A stretch of DNA of 64,000 nt from Lentisphaera araneosa HTCC2155 (GCF_000170755.1 NZ_ABCK01000010.1:1-64000), one strand, 5' to 3'; counted from the first letter of the stretch, positions 43,837 through 54,643 are shown. A program made the numbers and translations. The notes: a model not told the origin generated them from the sequence alone.

Positions 43837-46800
43837 TTAATCCACAAAGATGGCGGTGATTGCTGCTGGCTTTCTCTTTTTCTCAGCAATCTCTTGATCT
43901 GTGTATGGGGCTTGCTTTAAGTTCAAACGTACTTTCCCCGAAAAGTTAAACTGAATCACACAGAGGCCTTCATCACCTTTGAGTTGAATCAATTGACGTT
44001 CTTCACCCTTGGCATTTGTTAAGCTAAAGCTTTGTTGACTGGCTTGATCAATGATGATAGTCATTTGGTGGAGCTTGTCATCTTTCGCCTCAAAATCCCA
44101 GTGAGCCACTTGGGCTTTCTTTTGTCGAGGCCATAAGGCCCCACCGAGAATTTTCTTAGGACCTGCAAGAGATTTACCATCTAAATTCATGCTGATCTTT
44201 CTGACTTTTGATCCAGCATAAAGACCATCATTAAAACGTCCAATTTTATGATGCTTAAAGCCAATCTTGTCACTGAGTTTCACTAGTGGAACATCATCGC
44301 TAAACCAGTCCTTGGCGTAAGGGCGGAAGATCACAAAGCCCAAACGACCTATCTTATTATCTCTCAAGGTCCCTTGACCCGACCATAGAATTTGCGCTTG
44401 ATTATTCTTTATATCTAACTCACCCGCAAGGCCAGTGTATAGGTCTACCGCATCGCCTCGTTCTTGGAGTAGCTCTTCAAAACTCAATTTCTTTTCTACT
44501 TTGAGCTTAAGCTCGCCCCATAAGGCTGGCTTTAAAAGAGATTCTTCCGGCGCATCAAAGAGCATCACGGTATTTTTATTACTCCAATAAAGGCGACGTG
44601 TTGTGGTATTGCCATTACCTAAGAGCACACCAATATCACCCGTGATTTTCTGTCCCTGTGGATTCAAGCCAATAAGCTTCAGAGGAACTGCCACTTCATA
44701 GGCATCACCATTGCGTAACTGAACTTTGGTCCCAAAGACCACATTGGTATCGTGATGAGCGACCTTGGTTTTCCCTTGTGCCCATTGAACTTGCTCACTC
44801 ACATCGGCAATGTAATCAAATTTCACGGTGCGATTCGGTGACGCAATTTCACTCGCATGACCTTGGTGTTTTGATTTCTGCTCGTAGTGAATGGCTCTGA
44901 GCTTGCCATTGACCTCACTCATTAAAAGACGTTGATCCCCTGATTTAGGATGACGCTTGTCATTTCCTGAAGTCGATATCATCAGATCTAAAGCTCCGCC
45001 AGTCTTGAACATGCCTTGCCAGGGATCTGAACCCGAGTTTTTCACTAAGTTTTTGTGAAGGGTTTTATACGCGAGGTATAACTTGTCCTCTGATAGACGC
45101 ATGGCACCCCAAGTACGATCATCAATCGCCAGCCAATCGGCTCCAGCCCAATCATCTAAGTTGCCATCCAAAGCAATCTCATCTTGACGAATCGCCACTT
45201 TCGCAGATTTTTTACCCAAAGCGGCCTGTCGTTGGGCTTCTGCCTTGGAGAACCAAGCCAAACAGTCATCTAATTGTGTTTTACTTACATTAATTGTCTG
45301 TAAAGGTAAACGTTGCAAGCTATTCAAGCCATTGACACGATTAATCGAACTCGTATGATTCATTGCTTGAACGTAGACATTCCCATCTGCCGTCTTGGTA
45401 ATGGTTTGCCAAAATCCCTCACCATCGCTGGTGTAATCATCCATAGCGATGCCACGCTCTGCTTTTAGGGGATTGGCTTTGGCAAAATAACCGTGTTTAA
45501 ATAGTGCCGTCACAAACAAACCATCCGTTGTGAAAAGATAGATTTGACCTGAATTGGCATTTAAGGCCCAAAGTTCTTCTTTATCCTGACTAACCTTGAA
45601 GGTGGTTCCAATGACTTTTGTTGTACCAATGATGTCACCCGGCTTAGGTTCACGATTAATCGGATAACTCTGAGAAGCATGTAAACCAGTCCATTGATTT
45701 GGGTAATACCAACGGCGACCATCAGCTGTGATGCCACTGACGGAGCCATAGGCTTTGCCGTTGGGCTCTAACTCAACGAAGCCACAAAATGCGATGTCAC
45801 CATTGCTAGCTGGAATGAGTACGGTATAGGGGATGGGAACACCGAGAGAACTAATGCGCTGAGCACCCTCCAAATCATAGTGTGGAACACCTTTCTTATC
45901 TATTTTAGAAACAGCTATTTTTAGAGCATCAGCCGTATAAAAGTTAAGCTGTTCATCTTGGTTCAAACCGCCTACTTTGCCGGCTCTTAGCTGTACTTCT
46001 TCGACTTGAATCTTCTGGTCATCATTCAAATCTGACCACGCATAAATCACCGCATTTTCATAAGGCTGTGTTCGGTCACTACGCCATTGCTGATTTGCAG
46101 GCACTGTAATGTCGTGTTCCGCAGGGATTTTATCCTTATAAGCCTCAGTTTTAAGGAAAGACTCAAAATTTGCCTGGCCAAGTGCTGCAACAGGTTTAGC
46201 AATACCATCTTCCACCAACCAAATTGTCGCTGTAACTCCGCCTCTAACCGGGTGCCCTGTGTAGGTATTGGTCATATACTGACGACCATTGATATAAATA
46301 GGAGTTTCGGGATTACCCGCTAAATCCCCTTTGTAGCTTGAGAATGGGATATTGTTTGGCTTATCTCGACGATAGAAAATATTTGTAATTTTATCTGTGC
46401 CCTTTTCCCAATCGAGCTCAAACTCCATTCCGAAGTAGTAGAAGCGCGTCTTATCTAAAGGATCAATTTTTCCACCACCACCATATTCGGTAGAACCGTA
46501 GAAAGCCTTTTTAAACGTGCCTTCTTTTGACCAGATGCTCACGCGCTTGGGTTGGTAATCTTCTTCAGCAACCCAAAGTTCACCAGAAGATGTAAGGGTC
46601 AAGCCCATGGGATAATGCATTTTTGTTTCGTCGTATTTGCCCACACTCGGTTTGCCTGCAGTACCAATTGTACGAAGTAACTTTCCTTGGGTATTGAATA
46701 CTTTTACTTGGTGCGCATCGCCGTGATCCGAAATATAAAAGTCGCCATTCCCATCAATGATCAATTCTTGTGGATCCGATAAATCTTTTGTATTGACTAC

Positions 46801-47835
46801 TTTTACCTGAACAAGTTTTTTACCATCGATTTTGAACTGAGTCAATTGCTTGGCATGTAAAACAAATAAATTGCCCTTGGCGTCAAAAGCTAAGCCACGG
46901 GGATCTTCTAGAGCATGGACAAAGTTTGGCTGACTCAGCTGTTTGCCGCTCGATAGATCAAAAAAGGCCAGTTCTTTACGCAATGAGTAAGAAATCACCG
47001 CTAGTTTTTTATAAACTGCTAAGCCCGCAACGGGGTAATCAACGATGTAATGACTTTTTTGATGCTTAATCTTCTCTTTGCGGTTAAATAAAGTTTTGTT
47101 TGCCTCTTCACCAATGGCAACAATGGACACTTCGCCGTGCCTTGACGCACCTAAGCCGTAGGCTAAAACATCCTTGTCCTGCCCGGCTTTATCCAGCGTT
47201 AAACGCACTGCGCCGGCCCAACCACCGCCAATGCCTTGAACCCCACGGATCTTTTCACCTTCAATATCTGTCCAAACGAGACCATGAGCACCTTCTGCTA
47301 ATGAACTGCCAATCAGCATTTGCTCACTCGATGGCAGGTAGAGAACAGAACTTGGTGGCGTATGATCCGCCAACCATTGGCCCGAGGCATCGGCATTTCG
47401 CCAACTCGGGTTCGTAGGGCTGTAAGGTGTAAATTCATAGGTAATATCAATTTTATCATGAATCAAGGTGCGAACCGTGTATTGTCCTGGATCAACTAGC
47501 CGACCCGTTTGGGTATAGTTCCCATGGGGACCAATATTGGCACGTCCATGGTCATCCATGCCATCCCAATACACCCAGTGAGAACCCGCTTTAAAAAACT
47601 GATCTTTGAGTATGTTGCGTACACGTGTCCCCTCTTGATTTTCAATCACCATGGTTACATGGCTGTCTTTTTCAAGAACTAAGGGAATAGCTATGGGCGC
47701 CTGATTGCTATCCTTGCGCGGCATTTCCACTGAAGGTGATTCAGAAACCTCGCTTTGAATTTTTGTATCAGGACTCTGACATCCCCAAAACACCAAACTT
47801 AATGAAGTTGCTAATATGATTTTTTTATTGAACAT
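43837..47835 (-). CDS. Giant lipoprotein: FlgD-like, NHL propeller, CBM9-like and unknown C-terminal domain
   Basis: A 1332-residue lipoprotein (LSLVFWGC lipobox). Domains as I read them: a FlgD-like beta-sandwich (about 50-145, ending PGQYTVRTLIHD); a long NHL-type propeller (about 150-850) containing an EF-hand-like loop DLNDDQKIQVEE; a CBM9/DOMON-like domain (about 895-1110, DEIALDGNLDDWAGADW); and a C-terminal domain (about 1130-1332) shared with the 246-residue secreted proteins. No catalytic motif is seen; a surface glycan-binding or lyase-like propeller are options. It overlaps the upstream 1293-residue gene by 11 bases, so the two are coupled and probably act together. Confidence 0.75.
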   Translation of the reverse strand: MFNKKIILATSLSLVFWGCQSPDTKIQSEVSESPSVEMPRKDSNQAPIAIPLVLEKDSHVTMVIENQEGTRVRNILKDQFFKAGSHWVYWDGMDDHGRANIGPHGNYTQTGRLVDPGQYTVRTLIHDKIDITYEFTPYSPTNPSWRNADASGQWLADHTPPSSVLYLPSSEQMLIGSSLAEGAHGLVWTDIEGEKIRGVQGIGGGWAGAVRLTLDKAGQDKDVLAYGLGASRHGEVSIVAIGEEANKTLFNRKEKIKHQKSHYIVDYPVAGLAVYKKLAVISYSLRKELAFFDLSSGKQLSQPNFVHALEDPRGLAFDAKGNLFVLHAKQLTQFKIDGKKLVQVKVVNTKDLSDPQELIIDGNGDFYISDHGDAHQVKVFNTQGKLLRTIGTAGKPSVGKYDETKMHYPMGLTLTSSGELWVAEEDYQPKRVSIWSKEGTFKKAFYGSTEYGGGGKIDPLDKTRFYYFGMEFELDWEKGTDKITNIFYRRDKPNNIPFSSYKGDLAGNPETPIYINGRQYMTNTYTGHPVRGGVTATIWLVEDGIAKPVAALGQANFESFLKTEAYKDKIPAEHDITVPANQQWRSDRTQPYENAVIYAWSDLNDDQKIQVEEVQLRAGKVGGLNQDEQLNFYTADALKIAVSKIDKKGVPHYDLEGAQRISSLGVPIPYTVLIPASNGDIAFCGFVELEPNGKAYGSVSGITADGRRWYYPNQWTGLHASQSYPINREPKPGDIIGTTKVIGTTFKVSQDKEELWALNANSGQIYLFTTDGLFVTALFKHGYFAKANPLKAERGIAMDDYTSDGEGFWQTITKTADGNVYVQAMNHTSSINRVNGLNSLQRLPLQTINVSKTQLDDCLAWFSKAEAQRQAALGKKSAKVAIRQDEIALDGNLDDWAGADWLAIDDRTWGAMRLSEDKLYLAYKTLHKNLVKNSGSDPWQGMFKTGGALDLMISTSGNDKRHPKSGDQRLLMSEVNGKLRAIHYEQKSKHQGHASEIASPNRTVKFDYIADVSEQVQWAQGKTKVAHHDTNVVFGTKVQLRNGDAYEVAVPLKLIGLNPQGQKITGDIGVLLGNGNTTTRRLYWSNKNTVMLFDAPEESLLKPALWGELKLKVEKKLSFEELLQERGDAVDLYTGLAGELDIKNNQAQILWSGQGTLRDNKIGRLGFVIFRPYAKDWFSDDVPLVKLSDKIGFKHHKIGRFNDGLYAGSKVRKISMNLDGKSLAGPKKILGGALWPRQKKAQVAHWDFEAKDDKLHQMTIIIDQASQQSFSLTNAKGEERQLIQLKGDEGLCVIQFNFSGKVRLNLKQAPYTDQEIAEKKRKPAAITAIFVD

Positions 47836-50800
47836 TTAATTCACCCCAGTTCTTAGGATCCAGTTTTAATTCAAATACTTCATCGTTTACCAGTCCTGTG
47901 CTTTTATTACTCCAGTAGTTGCGAAGTACTGTATCTGTTCCTTTGGCATCACCATAAGTCACACCAAAGTCAACTGCTAACTTGTCTCCAGCTTTTGGTT
48001 TGATTCCCAGAACTGACCATGGAATGGAGGCTTGTACCCAATAGTTTTCACCACGAATCGTACTTTGAACTTTTACTGATGGTTCAACAGCAACATAGTC
48101 AACAGGGAAGTCGGTAATCACACCGGAACTGAAGGACATAGGCTTTTTCTCTGCAGATTTTTCACGGTAAAGCACTGCCATATCTTTGCCTTTTAGATTA
48201 CCGATAGATAGACGTTGGTATGCCTTCTTCCCTTTGTAATCAGCCGCTTGAATTTGTAAGTCCACGGTATCGCCACGGCCATACATGTATTGCGCTTCTT
48301 CTGCACCGTTAATCCATGGTGTCTTATCTTTGACTTGCCAGCCCACATAAAGGTTCTTGTCATCGTACGATGCCACAACTCTCACGTGGGTATGAGTCGT
48401 TTTCTTGAATTTAATTTGTTCTTGACCTTTAAAGTCGGCATTTAAGTTGGCGAAATAAGCATCTGGCGTGTGCTTCTTGATTTTGTAAATGGAGGGTTCA
48501 TCCTTTTCCTTTGCCATTTTCATGGTTAGATCCGCCGCCTTTTGGAAGTCTTCAGTCGTCACCTTAACGCTTGTAACAGCTAAGCGCTTTGTCTTGTCAA
48601 ACCCTTTCAGTTCAAGGGACCAAAAAGCCGTATGACCACTTTGTGCATACACTTTGCCATCCTCGGTAACTTGTACATAGCCACCAAAGTCTTCTCCACC
48701 TCCACCTGATGGGGCACCATTCATACTCGCTCCATACTCAGGTTTTTCAGGCCATTTCCAATTCAAGTAATCGCCATTAAAGAGGTGAGTCAGATAAAAT
48801 CCTTCTTCGGTGAGTACATGCCATTCACCAACATTAGTGGTAAAGACCCAGGCATTATCAATGGGCTCTGGAAGTTTAACGCTGCTTAGCGGCCCATAAG
48901 AACCACGAATCAAACCAGTCTGTGGAAATGCTGGCCCCTTATGAGAACCTTGAACCCCAACAAAGGTATTTGGATATTTCCAAAGTTCTTCGCCGGTTTT
49001 TCGGTCATAAGCCGTATACCAGGAATTATATTTACCCCAGTCCTTACGGCTGTAGGACAGCATCACATCGCTATTGATTGATCCCACACCTGCAACCGGC
49101 ATGATCTCAGGATTGTTAATTTCAAAGATTGGCGCATTGCACTTTGTAAAGCCTTTGACAGGAAAAGCTTTTTCAGCTGAATAGAAAGTAAAATCACTCC
49201 ACACGTGAAGGTTCCAAGGGTTAAAGTGTAAGATTTCATCAACCGTCGTTACTTCATTGTCCTGCTTTTCACCATCACCGTTTTGGTCCGCCCAGTAGTG
49301 GGTCTTTTTAGGTATCGAATCGTCTAATTTCTTCTTTTTCCCAAAGCGTCTTTTCCCTTCGTAAGTAAAGCTAGCTCGTTTAACAAAGTCACCATTGCTA
49401 ATGCGTTCAAAAATATCCACATCACCGGCACGCCATTCTGTTGCTGAAATAAAGTAGACGCGACCATTGGATGCTTTAAATGCAACCGAGTTATCGGTGT
49501 TTTTACGAGTAATCACCCCGAGGCATTTAAAGGTCTGTGTTTTAGGGTCAAGCTCCCATTCCGCGCTATTACCCATCATCTTATTAGGATCGACCGGGTT
49601 AATGGCTGCACCAATAGCTCCGTAATTGGCCGCACCAAAGAATTCTTTAGAAAATGCACCTGTCTTGACATCCCAGCGACTAAAACGTAGAGGGTGATTG
49701 TCCGCTTCACAAACCCAAAGCTGATTATTTTTATCAACAGCAACGCCAGATACAAAGCGCATTCCATTTTGATCCCATGGCCCAGTTAGAGGACGTCCAC
49801 CTGCTTTACCAATTTTCTTGAGGAGTTTTCCCTTAGCATTGTAGACATAGACCTGGTTGGCTGGTTCGCGTATGCCAATGTATACTTCACCTGCTTTATC
49901 CACATAAATACCGCAAGCATTTTTAAGCCCAGCAAAGGCAAGTCTTGTTGCTTTTTTTGTTGCTGTATCAAGCTTATAAATTGATTGACTTTCTACGACT
50001 TTTGGTTCATGAATGCCATTATAGCCATTGGGATCAAGGGTATAATCGCCACCACTTAGAACGTACAGATTACCCTGTGGGTCACAACTGATCTGCGCTG
50101 GCTTAGGAACATCAAATTCCGCAAGTTGTTTACCCGATTTACTATCGTATGCTCGTATTTTATTTGCCTGACTAAAGCTCAGATAAAAACGATCCGCAAA
50201 AGCTGCAATGGCTGTTGCTTCTTGCAGCTCTGCGACATCACTCATCTTGTTGATTGCCAACTCAGCTTCCGGTGAACCTTTCCATGTTTTGTAGAGGCCT
50301 GTTGCCTGATCTATTTTGTACACCGATGCACCATTAGCACTTTTGCCACGGGAAGGACCACCCAATACAAAGAGCGTATCTCCCGCAGTCGCCAAACCTT
50401 TGACTGAACTCATGCCGCCGAACTTTTTGCGCCACATCACCTTTCCATCAAAATCCGTAGCCACCAACGCTCTGCCGGACTCCGACTTAAACCAACCAAG
50501 AAATACGCCTTTATCACCAGTCGCAATGGCTGTTGGAGAACCGTGGTCTGCTCCCCAATTTGTTTTTGGACCATTTTCCCATGGTGTTTGTGCAGAGGAA
50601 CCTGCCCAACCACGCCACATAATCTCATACTCTGGGTGCCATAAGCTATGAACAGTATATGCACCCGGTTGAATAGGCATGCCTAATGTCTCAAAATTTG
50701 GTGTTGACAAAACATCCCAGTTAAGAACATTCTTACCTTTTTTGACCTTCTGATTATTGGCTAAATGACGAACGATCTTTCCGTCTTTGTCTTTAATGAT

Positions 50801-51706
50801 TGTTGATAGGTAACCATCTTCAGGGGCGTTTACTGCAATATTTTTAAACCCATCACCCTTCACTTCCTTCTTTAGCCCCGTCCAATCAATACTTGGTTCC
50901 TTACCATTCATAATCGTTGGAAAAATTCTGCCGTCACTCAAGCGAACGTCCAAAGGCTTGGAAACAGCTTTATCAGCTAGAGTGACATAACCCCAAGGAC
51001 GAGGGTCTCTATAAGTAAATATGCGATCGATGGGTGAATTTGGGTCCCAGTTTCCCTTGATAGTAAGGCGTCCACCATTATCTAAAGTAAAGTTGGCTTC
51101 TGCAGCGAGTCTGAGTTTATCGCCTTTAACAAGCGCCTGTTTGTCCTTGGTAATCAATTCCCAGGGAATCGCCAGCTCTTGGATATAACCAGAACCATCA
51201 TTACGTACAGTAAAGCCCTGCTTTACACCATTTAATTTGGCATTTTTTATTACAAGCTTTTTTCCTTTTACACCAAGATTACCGTATTGAAAGGTCACGA
51301 TATCACCGCCCCCAACACCACGCCAAGCTGTTACATGGGTAATTTTTCTCTCTTTACCTTCCCCTGTCATGATACGAATTTGTAGAGAATCACCATACCA
51401 GCCATGATCTGCACTCACTTGTCCAGGATTATTCATGGGAGTCTTGTCATACCAGTAGCCGAGAAGATACAGATACTTTTCATCATACTTTGCACCGAAA
51501 CGCATGGCGTAGGTTTCGGCATATAAATGTACGTCGTTACAGATAAAGATGGTTTGGGATAGATCCCAATCATCGCTTTTACCATCGATCTCAAGCTTGC
51601 CACCGGCTGACAAGGCATTAAAACCATAATTTTCACTTGGTGTTGCCATAACTTGTATCGAAAAAAGACACAAGGTGATCATGACTATATATTGATAAGC
51701 CTTCAT
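47825..51706 (-). CDS. Giant secreted protein: two CBM9-like domains around FlgD-like and NHL propeller
   Basis: A 1293-residue protein with a signal peptide (IVMITLCLFSIQVMA). It has an N-terminal CBM9/DOMON-like domain (about 28-245, LEIDGKSDDWD), a FlgD-like sandwich (about 275-355), an NHL propeller (about 380-1040) with an EF-hand-like loop DQNGDGEKQDNE, and a second CBM9-like domain (about 1080-1290). It is a paralogue of the neighbouring 1332-residue lipoprotein with domains in a different order. It is probably exported and binds carbohydrate; enzyme activity is unknown. AAAGGAAAAATA precedes the ATG. It is 17 bases from the pseudopilin gene. Confidence 0.75.
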   Translation of the reverse strand: MKAYQYIVMITLCLFSIQVMATPSENYGFNALSAGGKLEIDGKSDDWDLSQTIFICNDVHLYAETYAMRFGAKYDEKYLYLLGYWYDKTPMNNPGQVSADHGWYGDSLQIRIMTGEGKERKITHVTAWRGVGGGDIVTFQYGNLGVKGKKLVIKNAKLNGVKQGFTVRNDGSGYIQELAIPWELITKDKQALVKGDKLRLAAEANFTLDNGGRLTIKGNWDPNSPIDRIFTYRDPRPWGYVTLADKAVSKPLDVRLSDGRIFPTIMNGKEPSIDWTGLKKEVKGDGFKNIAVNAPEDGYLSTIIKDKDGKIVRHLANNQKVKKGKNVLNWDVLSTPNFETLGMPIQPGAYTVHSLWHPEYEIMWRGWAGSSAQTPWENGPKTNWGADHGSPTAIATGDKGVFLGWFKSESGRALVATDFDGKVMWRKKFGGMSSVKGLATAGDTLFVLGGPSRGKSANGASVYKIDQATGLYKTWKGSPEAELAINKMSDVAELQEATAIAAFADRFYLSFSQANKIRAYDSKSGKQLAEFDVPKPAQISCDPQGNLYVLSGGDYTLDPNGYNGIHEPKVVESQSIYKLDTATKKATRLAFAGLKNACGIYVDKAGEVYIGIREPANQVYVYNAKGKLLKKIGKAGGRPLTGPWDQNGMRFVSGVAVDKNNQLWVCEADNHPLRFSRWDVKTGAFSKEFFGAANYGAIGAAINPVDPNKMMGNSAEWELDPKTQTFKCLGVITRKNTDNSVAFKASNGRVYFISATEWRAGDVDIFERISNGDFVKRASFTYEGKRRFGKKKKLDDSIPKKTHYWADQNGDGEKQDNEVTTVDEILHFNPWNLHVWSDFTFYSAEKAFPVKGFTKCNAPIFEINNPEIMPVAGVGSINSDVMLSYSRKDWGKYNSWYTAYDRKTGEELWKYPNTFVGVQGSHKGPAFPQTGLIRGSYGPLSSVKLPEPIDNAWVFTTNVGEWHVLTEEGFYLTHLFNGDYLNWKWPEKPEYGASMNGAPSGGGGEDFGGYVQVTEDGKVYAQSGHTAFWSLELKGFDKTKRLAVTSVKVTTEDFQKAADLTMKMAKEKDEPSIYKIKKHTPDAYFANLNADFKGQEQIKFKKTTHTHVRVVASYDDKNLYVGWQVKDKTPWINGAEEAQYMYGRGDTVDLQIQAADYKGKKAYQRLSIGNLKGKDMAVLYREKSAEKKPMSFSSGVITDFPVDYVAVEPSVKVQSTIRGENYWVQASIPWSVLGIKPKAGDKLAVDFGVTYGDAKGTDTVLRNYWSNKSTGLVNDEVFELKLDPKNWGELNVQ

Positions 51707-51723
51707 TATTTTTCCTTTATTTA

Positions 51724-52536
51724 TTATAAATTTCCGTAATCAAAAACATTTTTTCCGGTGACCAACCAGCCTCCTGGGCGACCAGATGTTTCAACATTTC
51801 CTGATCCATTATTCTTGAGAAAAAAGCTGGATATGGGTTGTAAAACTGAGCCATTAAGAGGACTTTTAGCTAAACTATTTTCTGTGGGAATATTCCCTCC
51901 GTAGTAGCGATACCAAGATACCGAACCATCTAAATGACTCACATTTGAACCGTCTGGGATGGACCCTTTTTCATGATTGGTATCTGCTGTTGTTCCGTAG
52001 GGCGTTGTACCGGTGAAGGCCATATCCGCCCACATGGCGGGACTGGACCCCCATGGTCCATTAACACTTGCATTTGCCATGCTAGAAAATCCTCTTTGCG
52101 CATCTGCCATACTCATTTTTATATCATTTGATGAACCCGCAAATAAACCATAGGAACCATATCTCCCTGACCAATAACTGTCCTTGGGATTACTAGGGCA
52201 AATATAAAAACCCGGTGGGTTAAATTTCACTGCCTCTTTAACACTAGACTCACCTTGCTGACCTCCACCAAGGTAATCTTCATAGAGCATTAACATGGCA
52301 TCTGCTGTATGAGCACCATACCAAGAACCACTCTGGCTTCCCAAAGCTGGTAGTGACTCAAAATCCATTTCATAGGCAATGGTGGCGGTACTCAATTGCT
52401 TTAAATTATTCTTACAAACAGCTTTACGAGATGTCTCTCGAGCTTTCCCCAGAGCTGGCAGAAGCAATGATGCTAAAATGCCAATAATGGCGACGACCAC
52501 TAAAATCTCTATAAGTGAAACTTGCTTTTTTCTCAT
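51724..52536 (-). CDS. Pseudopilin-like protein (prepilin N-terminus, H-X9-DG-type C-terminus)
   Basis: A 270-residue protein starting [14 protein letters not shown], with the prepilin-type helix continuing [15 protein letters not shown], the conserved Glu at mature position 5, and [14 protein letters not shown] after it. The late [10 protein letters not shown] fits the DG-type tail of PVC pseudopilins. The start at 52536 has AAGGAG eight bases upstream; the longer frame to 52608 runs into the regulator gene and is rejected. These proteins are abundant in Lentisphaera and Planctomycetes, and their role (secretion fibre, surface binding) is unsettled. A fragment of a close relative lies at 30481-30570. 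Confidence 0.9.
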   Translation of the reverse strand: MRKKQVSLIEILVVVAIIGILASLLLPALGKARETSRKAVCKNNLKQLSTATIAYEMDFESLPALGSQSGSWYGAHTADAMLMLYEDYLGGGQQGESSVKEAVKFNPPGFYICPSNPKDSYWSGRYGSYGLFAGSSNDIKMSMADAQRGFSSMANASVNGPWGSSPAMWADMAFTGTTPYGTTADTNHEKGSIPDGSNVSHLDGSVSWYRYYGGNIPTENSLAKSPLNGSVLQPISSFFLKNNGSGNVETSGRPGGWLVTGKNVFDYGNL

Positions 52537-52547
52537 TTTTTTTCTCC

Positions 52548-53654
52548 TTAGCTTATGGCTACAAGCTGGCTTACTTTTAATAAATTTTTTGAATGCTCTA
52601 TGGCGCATAATTCTTCTTCAAATTTGGGCTCAACCAAAAGCTTGCTTTCCACCTCTTCTCCGAGCCTTTGTTTATTGATGTGATTGATGATCTGTTGAAA
52701 TATATCCCGTACATCATAACCAAGACGCAAGCACGAATGCTTACTTTTCTGCAATAAAGGAAAGTTGGCGTGGCTCAAAACTTGCACCTTGCCAATCAGC
52801 TCCAACTGCTCCAAAACTTCTTCAACTTCTGGTAAAAAGTTATCGTCAAAGACAATTAATGAATCCGGTTTTTCTTCGGCTTTGAAGATCAGTGATAACA
52901 AATTTTTCGTCCATGATAAATGATGAATATCCAAAGATTGAAGCATGGACGCATCCATCTCTAGCCCCAAGCTCTTGGCCTGAAGAATTACAGCATCTTT
53001 TTGTTCATCATTAAATCCCATGGGCATTAGGGCTGCTACCTTTTTAGCCTGTGAAGACTTGAGTTTAGTCAAGGCCTTGCTAGAGAATGTACCCCTAGAA
53101 AACCTAAGAGAAGGAATATTTAAATTGTTGTGACTGAGAGAAAACCTTTGCAATTGTTGTGACTCCAAGACAGCTGTTCCAAGAAAGTCCTCTGGATTCA
53201 TCGCAAAAACAACTCCGGCTAAACGCTGGCTTTCTACATCATCTAAAAGCTTGAGGTAGGACTCCGATCGAGTCTCTGCATTAACATCTGTTCGAACTTC
53301 AAAATTAAAGCGACTATTTTTGCTGATTTCGCCACAGACCGTTTGGATCACTGACCAATAATTGGTCCAGCCAGGTGAATCAGCTTTTGATTTGATGAGA
53401 ACTGCAAAGTTATATTTGTGGGGCAAGTAGTCAGCAATATAGGTTCCTCTGCGCGGCACAACTTTAAGAAAGCCGCTCTGCACAAGTTGGTCACAGGATT
53501 TCTGTATTGTCTTAGGAGTTGTGGAAAAGCGCTGCTCCAACTCGGCTCTCGGTGTGAGCTTATCCTGGGGCTTTAAGTTCCCCTCAATAATCCATGAACG
53601 AATTTCACCAGCAATTGCTTTACTCAAATTGTATTCATTCTTAATCATGATCAT
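52548..53654 (-). CDS. GntR-type regulator with LacI-like sugar-binding domain
   Basis: A 368-residue regulator. Residues about 5-75 are a winged helix of GntR type ([41 protein letters not shown]), and about 80-368 resemble the periplasmic-binding-protein fold of LacI repressors, as in AraR-type proteins. It lies 11 bases upstream of the pseudopilin gene and starts the long minus-strand run to 32431, so it probably autoregulates that operon in response to a sugar. Confidence 0.88.
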   Translation of the reverse strand: MIMIKNEYNLSKAIAGEIRSWIIEGNLKPQDKLTPRAELEQRFSTTPKTIQKSCDQLVQSGFLKVVPRRGTYIADYLPHKYNFAVLIKSKADSPGWTNYWSVIQTVCGEISKNSRFNFEVRTDVNAETRSESYLKLLDDVESQRLAGVVFAMNPEDFLGTAVLESQQLQRFSLSHNNLNIPSLRFSRGTFSSKALTKLKSSQAKKVAALMPMGFNDEQKDAVILQAKSLGLEMDASMLQSLDIHHLSWTKNLLSLIFKAEEKPDSLIVFDDNFLPEVEEVLEQLELIGKVQVLSHANFPLLQKSKHSCLRLGYDVRDIFQQIINHINKQRLGEEVESKLLVEPKFEEELCAIEHSKNLLKVSQLVAIS

Positions 53655-53743
53655 CTCTGCTATATTTCATTAAACTACATAAGTATAGTACAGATAACGT
53701 GAGACTTCAAGAGCCGGAAAAAGATAAATTAACCTTTTATAAC

Positions 53744-54643
53744 CTAAGCTTGTTTAAGGCTTGCGATTTCCGCAAGGACTGAGCCCGATAGGTGAATATG
53801 CTTTTGCATTTCTTTTAGGGCTTGGCTCTTTTTATTTTCTTTGCAATAACGCAGTACGTTTAAATGATGAATGAGACCAGAAAAACTCCCCTCATCTTGC
53901 TCACGAACACGTAAAGTATTGTAGATAAAGAAACTAATCAACAACTTATAACGATCAAAAAAACGATTAGAACAAGCTTCGGTCAAACCATGATGGAACT
54001 TATTATCTAACTCCATAAACTGCTCAATTCCATAATTTTCCTGATTCTTCAACATCTCCTCATGCAAATCATAAAGAGCTTCAAAACCTTCTCTAACAGG
54101 GTCATCGGGATCACGCTCCAGCATCTGTCTCAAAGCAAAGAGCTCAATAGCCTCGCGCAAGTCCACTACTTCCCTAGTACTCTCAACATTAATAGGAACA
54201 ACGCGCCACTGACTACGGCCCTTCTTAAGAACCAAGCCATAAGATTGAATAGACAACAGCACTTCTCGAATGAGAGCTAAATGACAATCGTATTTTTTAG
54301 CTAAGTCGGTTTCGCTTAAAGCTTGGTCCGCTTGGTAATGGCCTGAGCCCAAGTCCATAAGAATCTCTTTCACAATCTGCGTCGACCTCTTCTCCGAACT
54401 CTCAGATATCTCAAAGTAATCATCACGAATAACAGCTCGACCAAAAGATTTTTTGTGGCCCTTAATGATCAATGTACCATTTTCCTCTAGAAGAGATTTG
54501 GCCCGTTGTACAGTAAAACGACTCACATCAAGTTTTTTCGATAAGTCACCATCGGTCAACAAAGCGCTTCCATCCTTATCTTTTAATAGATCAAGCCAGG
54601 AATTATAAACTCGCTTTATATAAACACTTAAATCTTTACTCAT
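53744..54643 (-). CDS. FCD-domain GntR-family regulator with two winged helices
   Basis: A 299-residue regulator. It begins with a winged helix (about 20-70, LTDGDLSKKLDVSRFTVQRAKSLL), then a second (about 80-145, LSETDLAKKYDCHLALIREVLLSIQSYG), then the all-helical FCD ligand domain (about 155-299) with candidate metal residues in DNKFHHG, LIHHLN and MQKHIH. FCD proteins usually have one winged helix. It is divergent from the glcD-like gene and probably senses lactate, glycolate or a sugar acid to control the 54835-61853 operon. AAGGCGA precedes the start. Confidence 0.87.
   Translation of the reverse strand: MSKDLSVYIKRVYNSWLDLLKDKDGSALLTDGDLSKKLDVSRFTVQRAKSLLEENGTLIIKGHKKSFGRAVIRDDYFEISESSEKRSTQIVKEILMDLGSGHYQADQALSETDLAKKYDCHLALIREVLLSIQSYGLVLKKGRSQWRVVPINVESTREVVDLREAIELFALRQMLERDPDDPVREGFEALYDLHEEMLKNQENYGIEQFMELDNKFHHGLTEACSNRFFDRYKLLISFFIYNTLRVREQDEGSFSGLIHHLNVLRYCKENKKSQALKEMQKHIHLSGSVLAEIASLKQA

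Noticed and set aside
52537-52608. 24-codon N-terminal extension of the pseudopilin
   Set aside because: It lies within the regulator gene's 3' end and the internal ATG at 52536 has AAGGAG and the correct prepilin leader.
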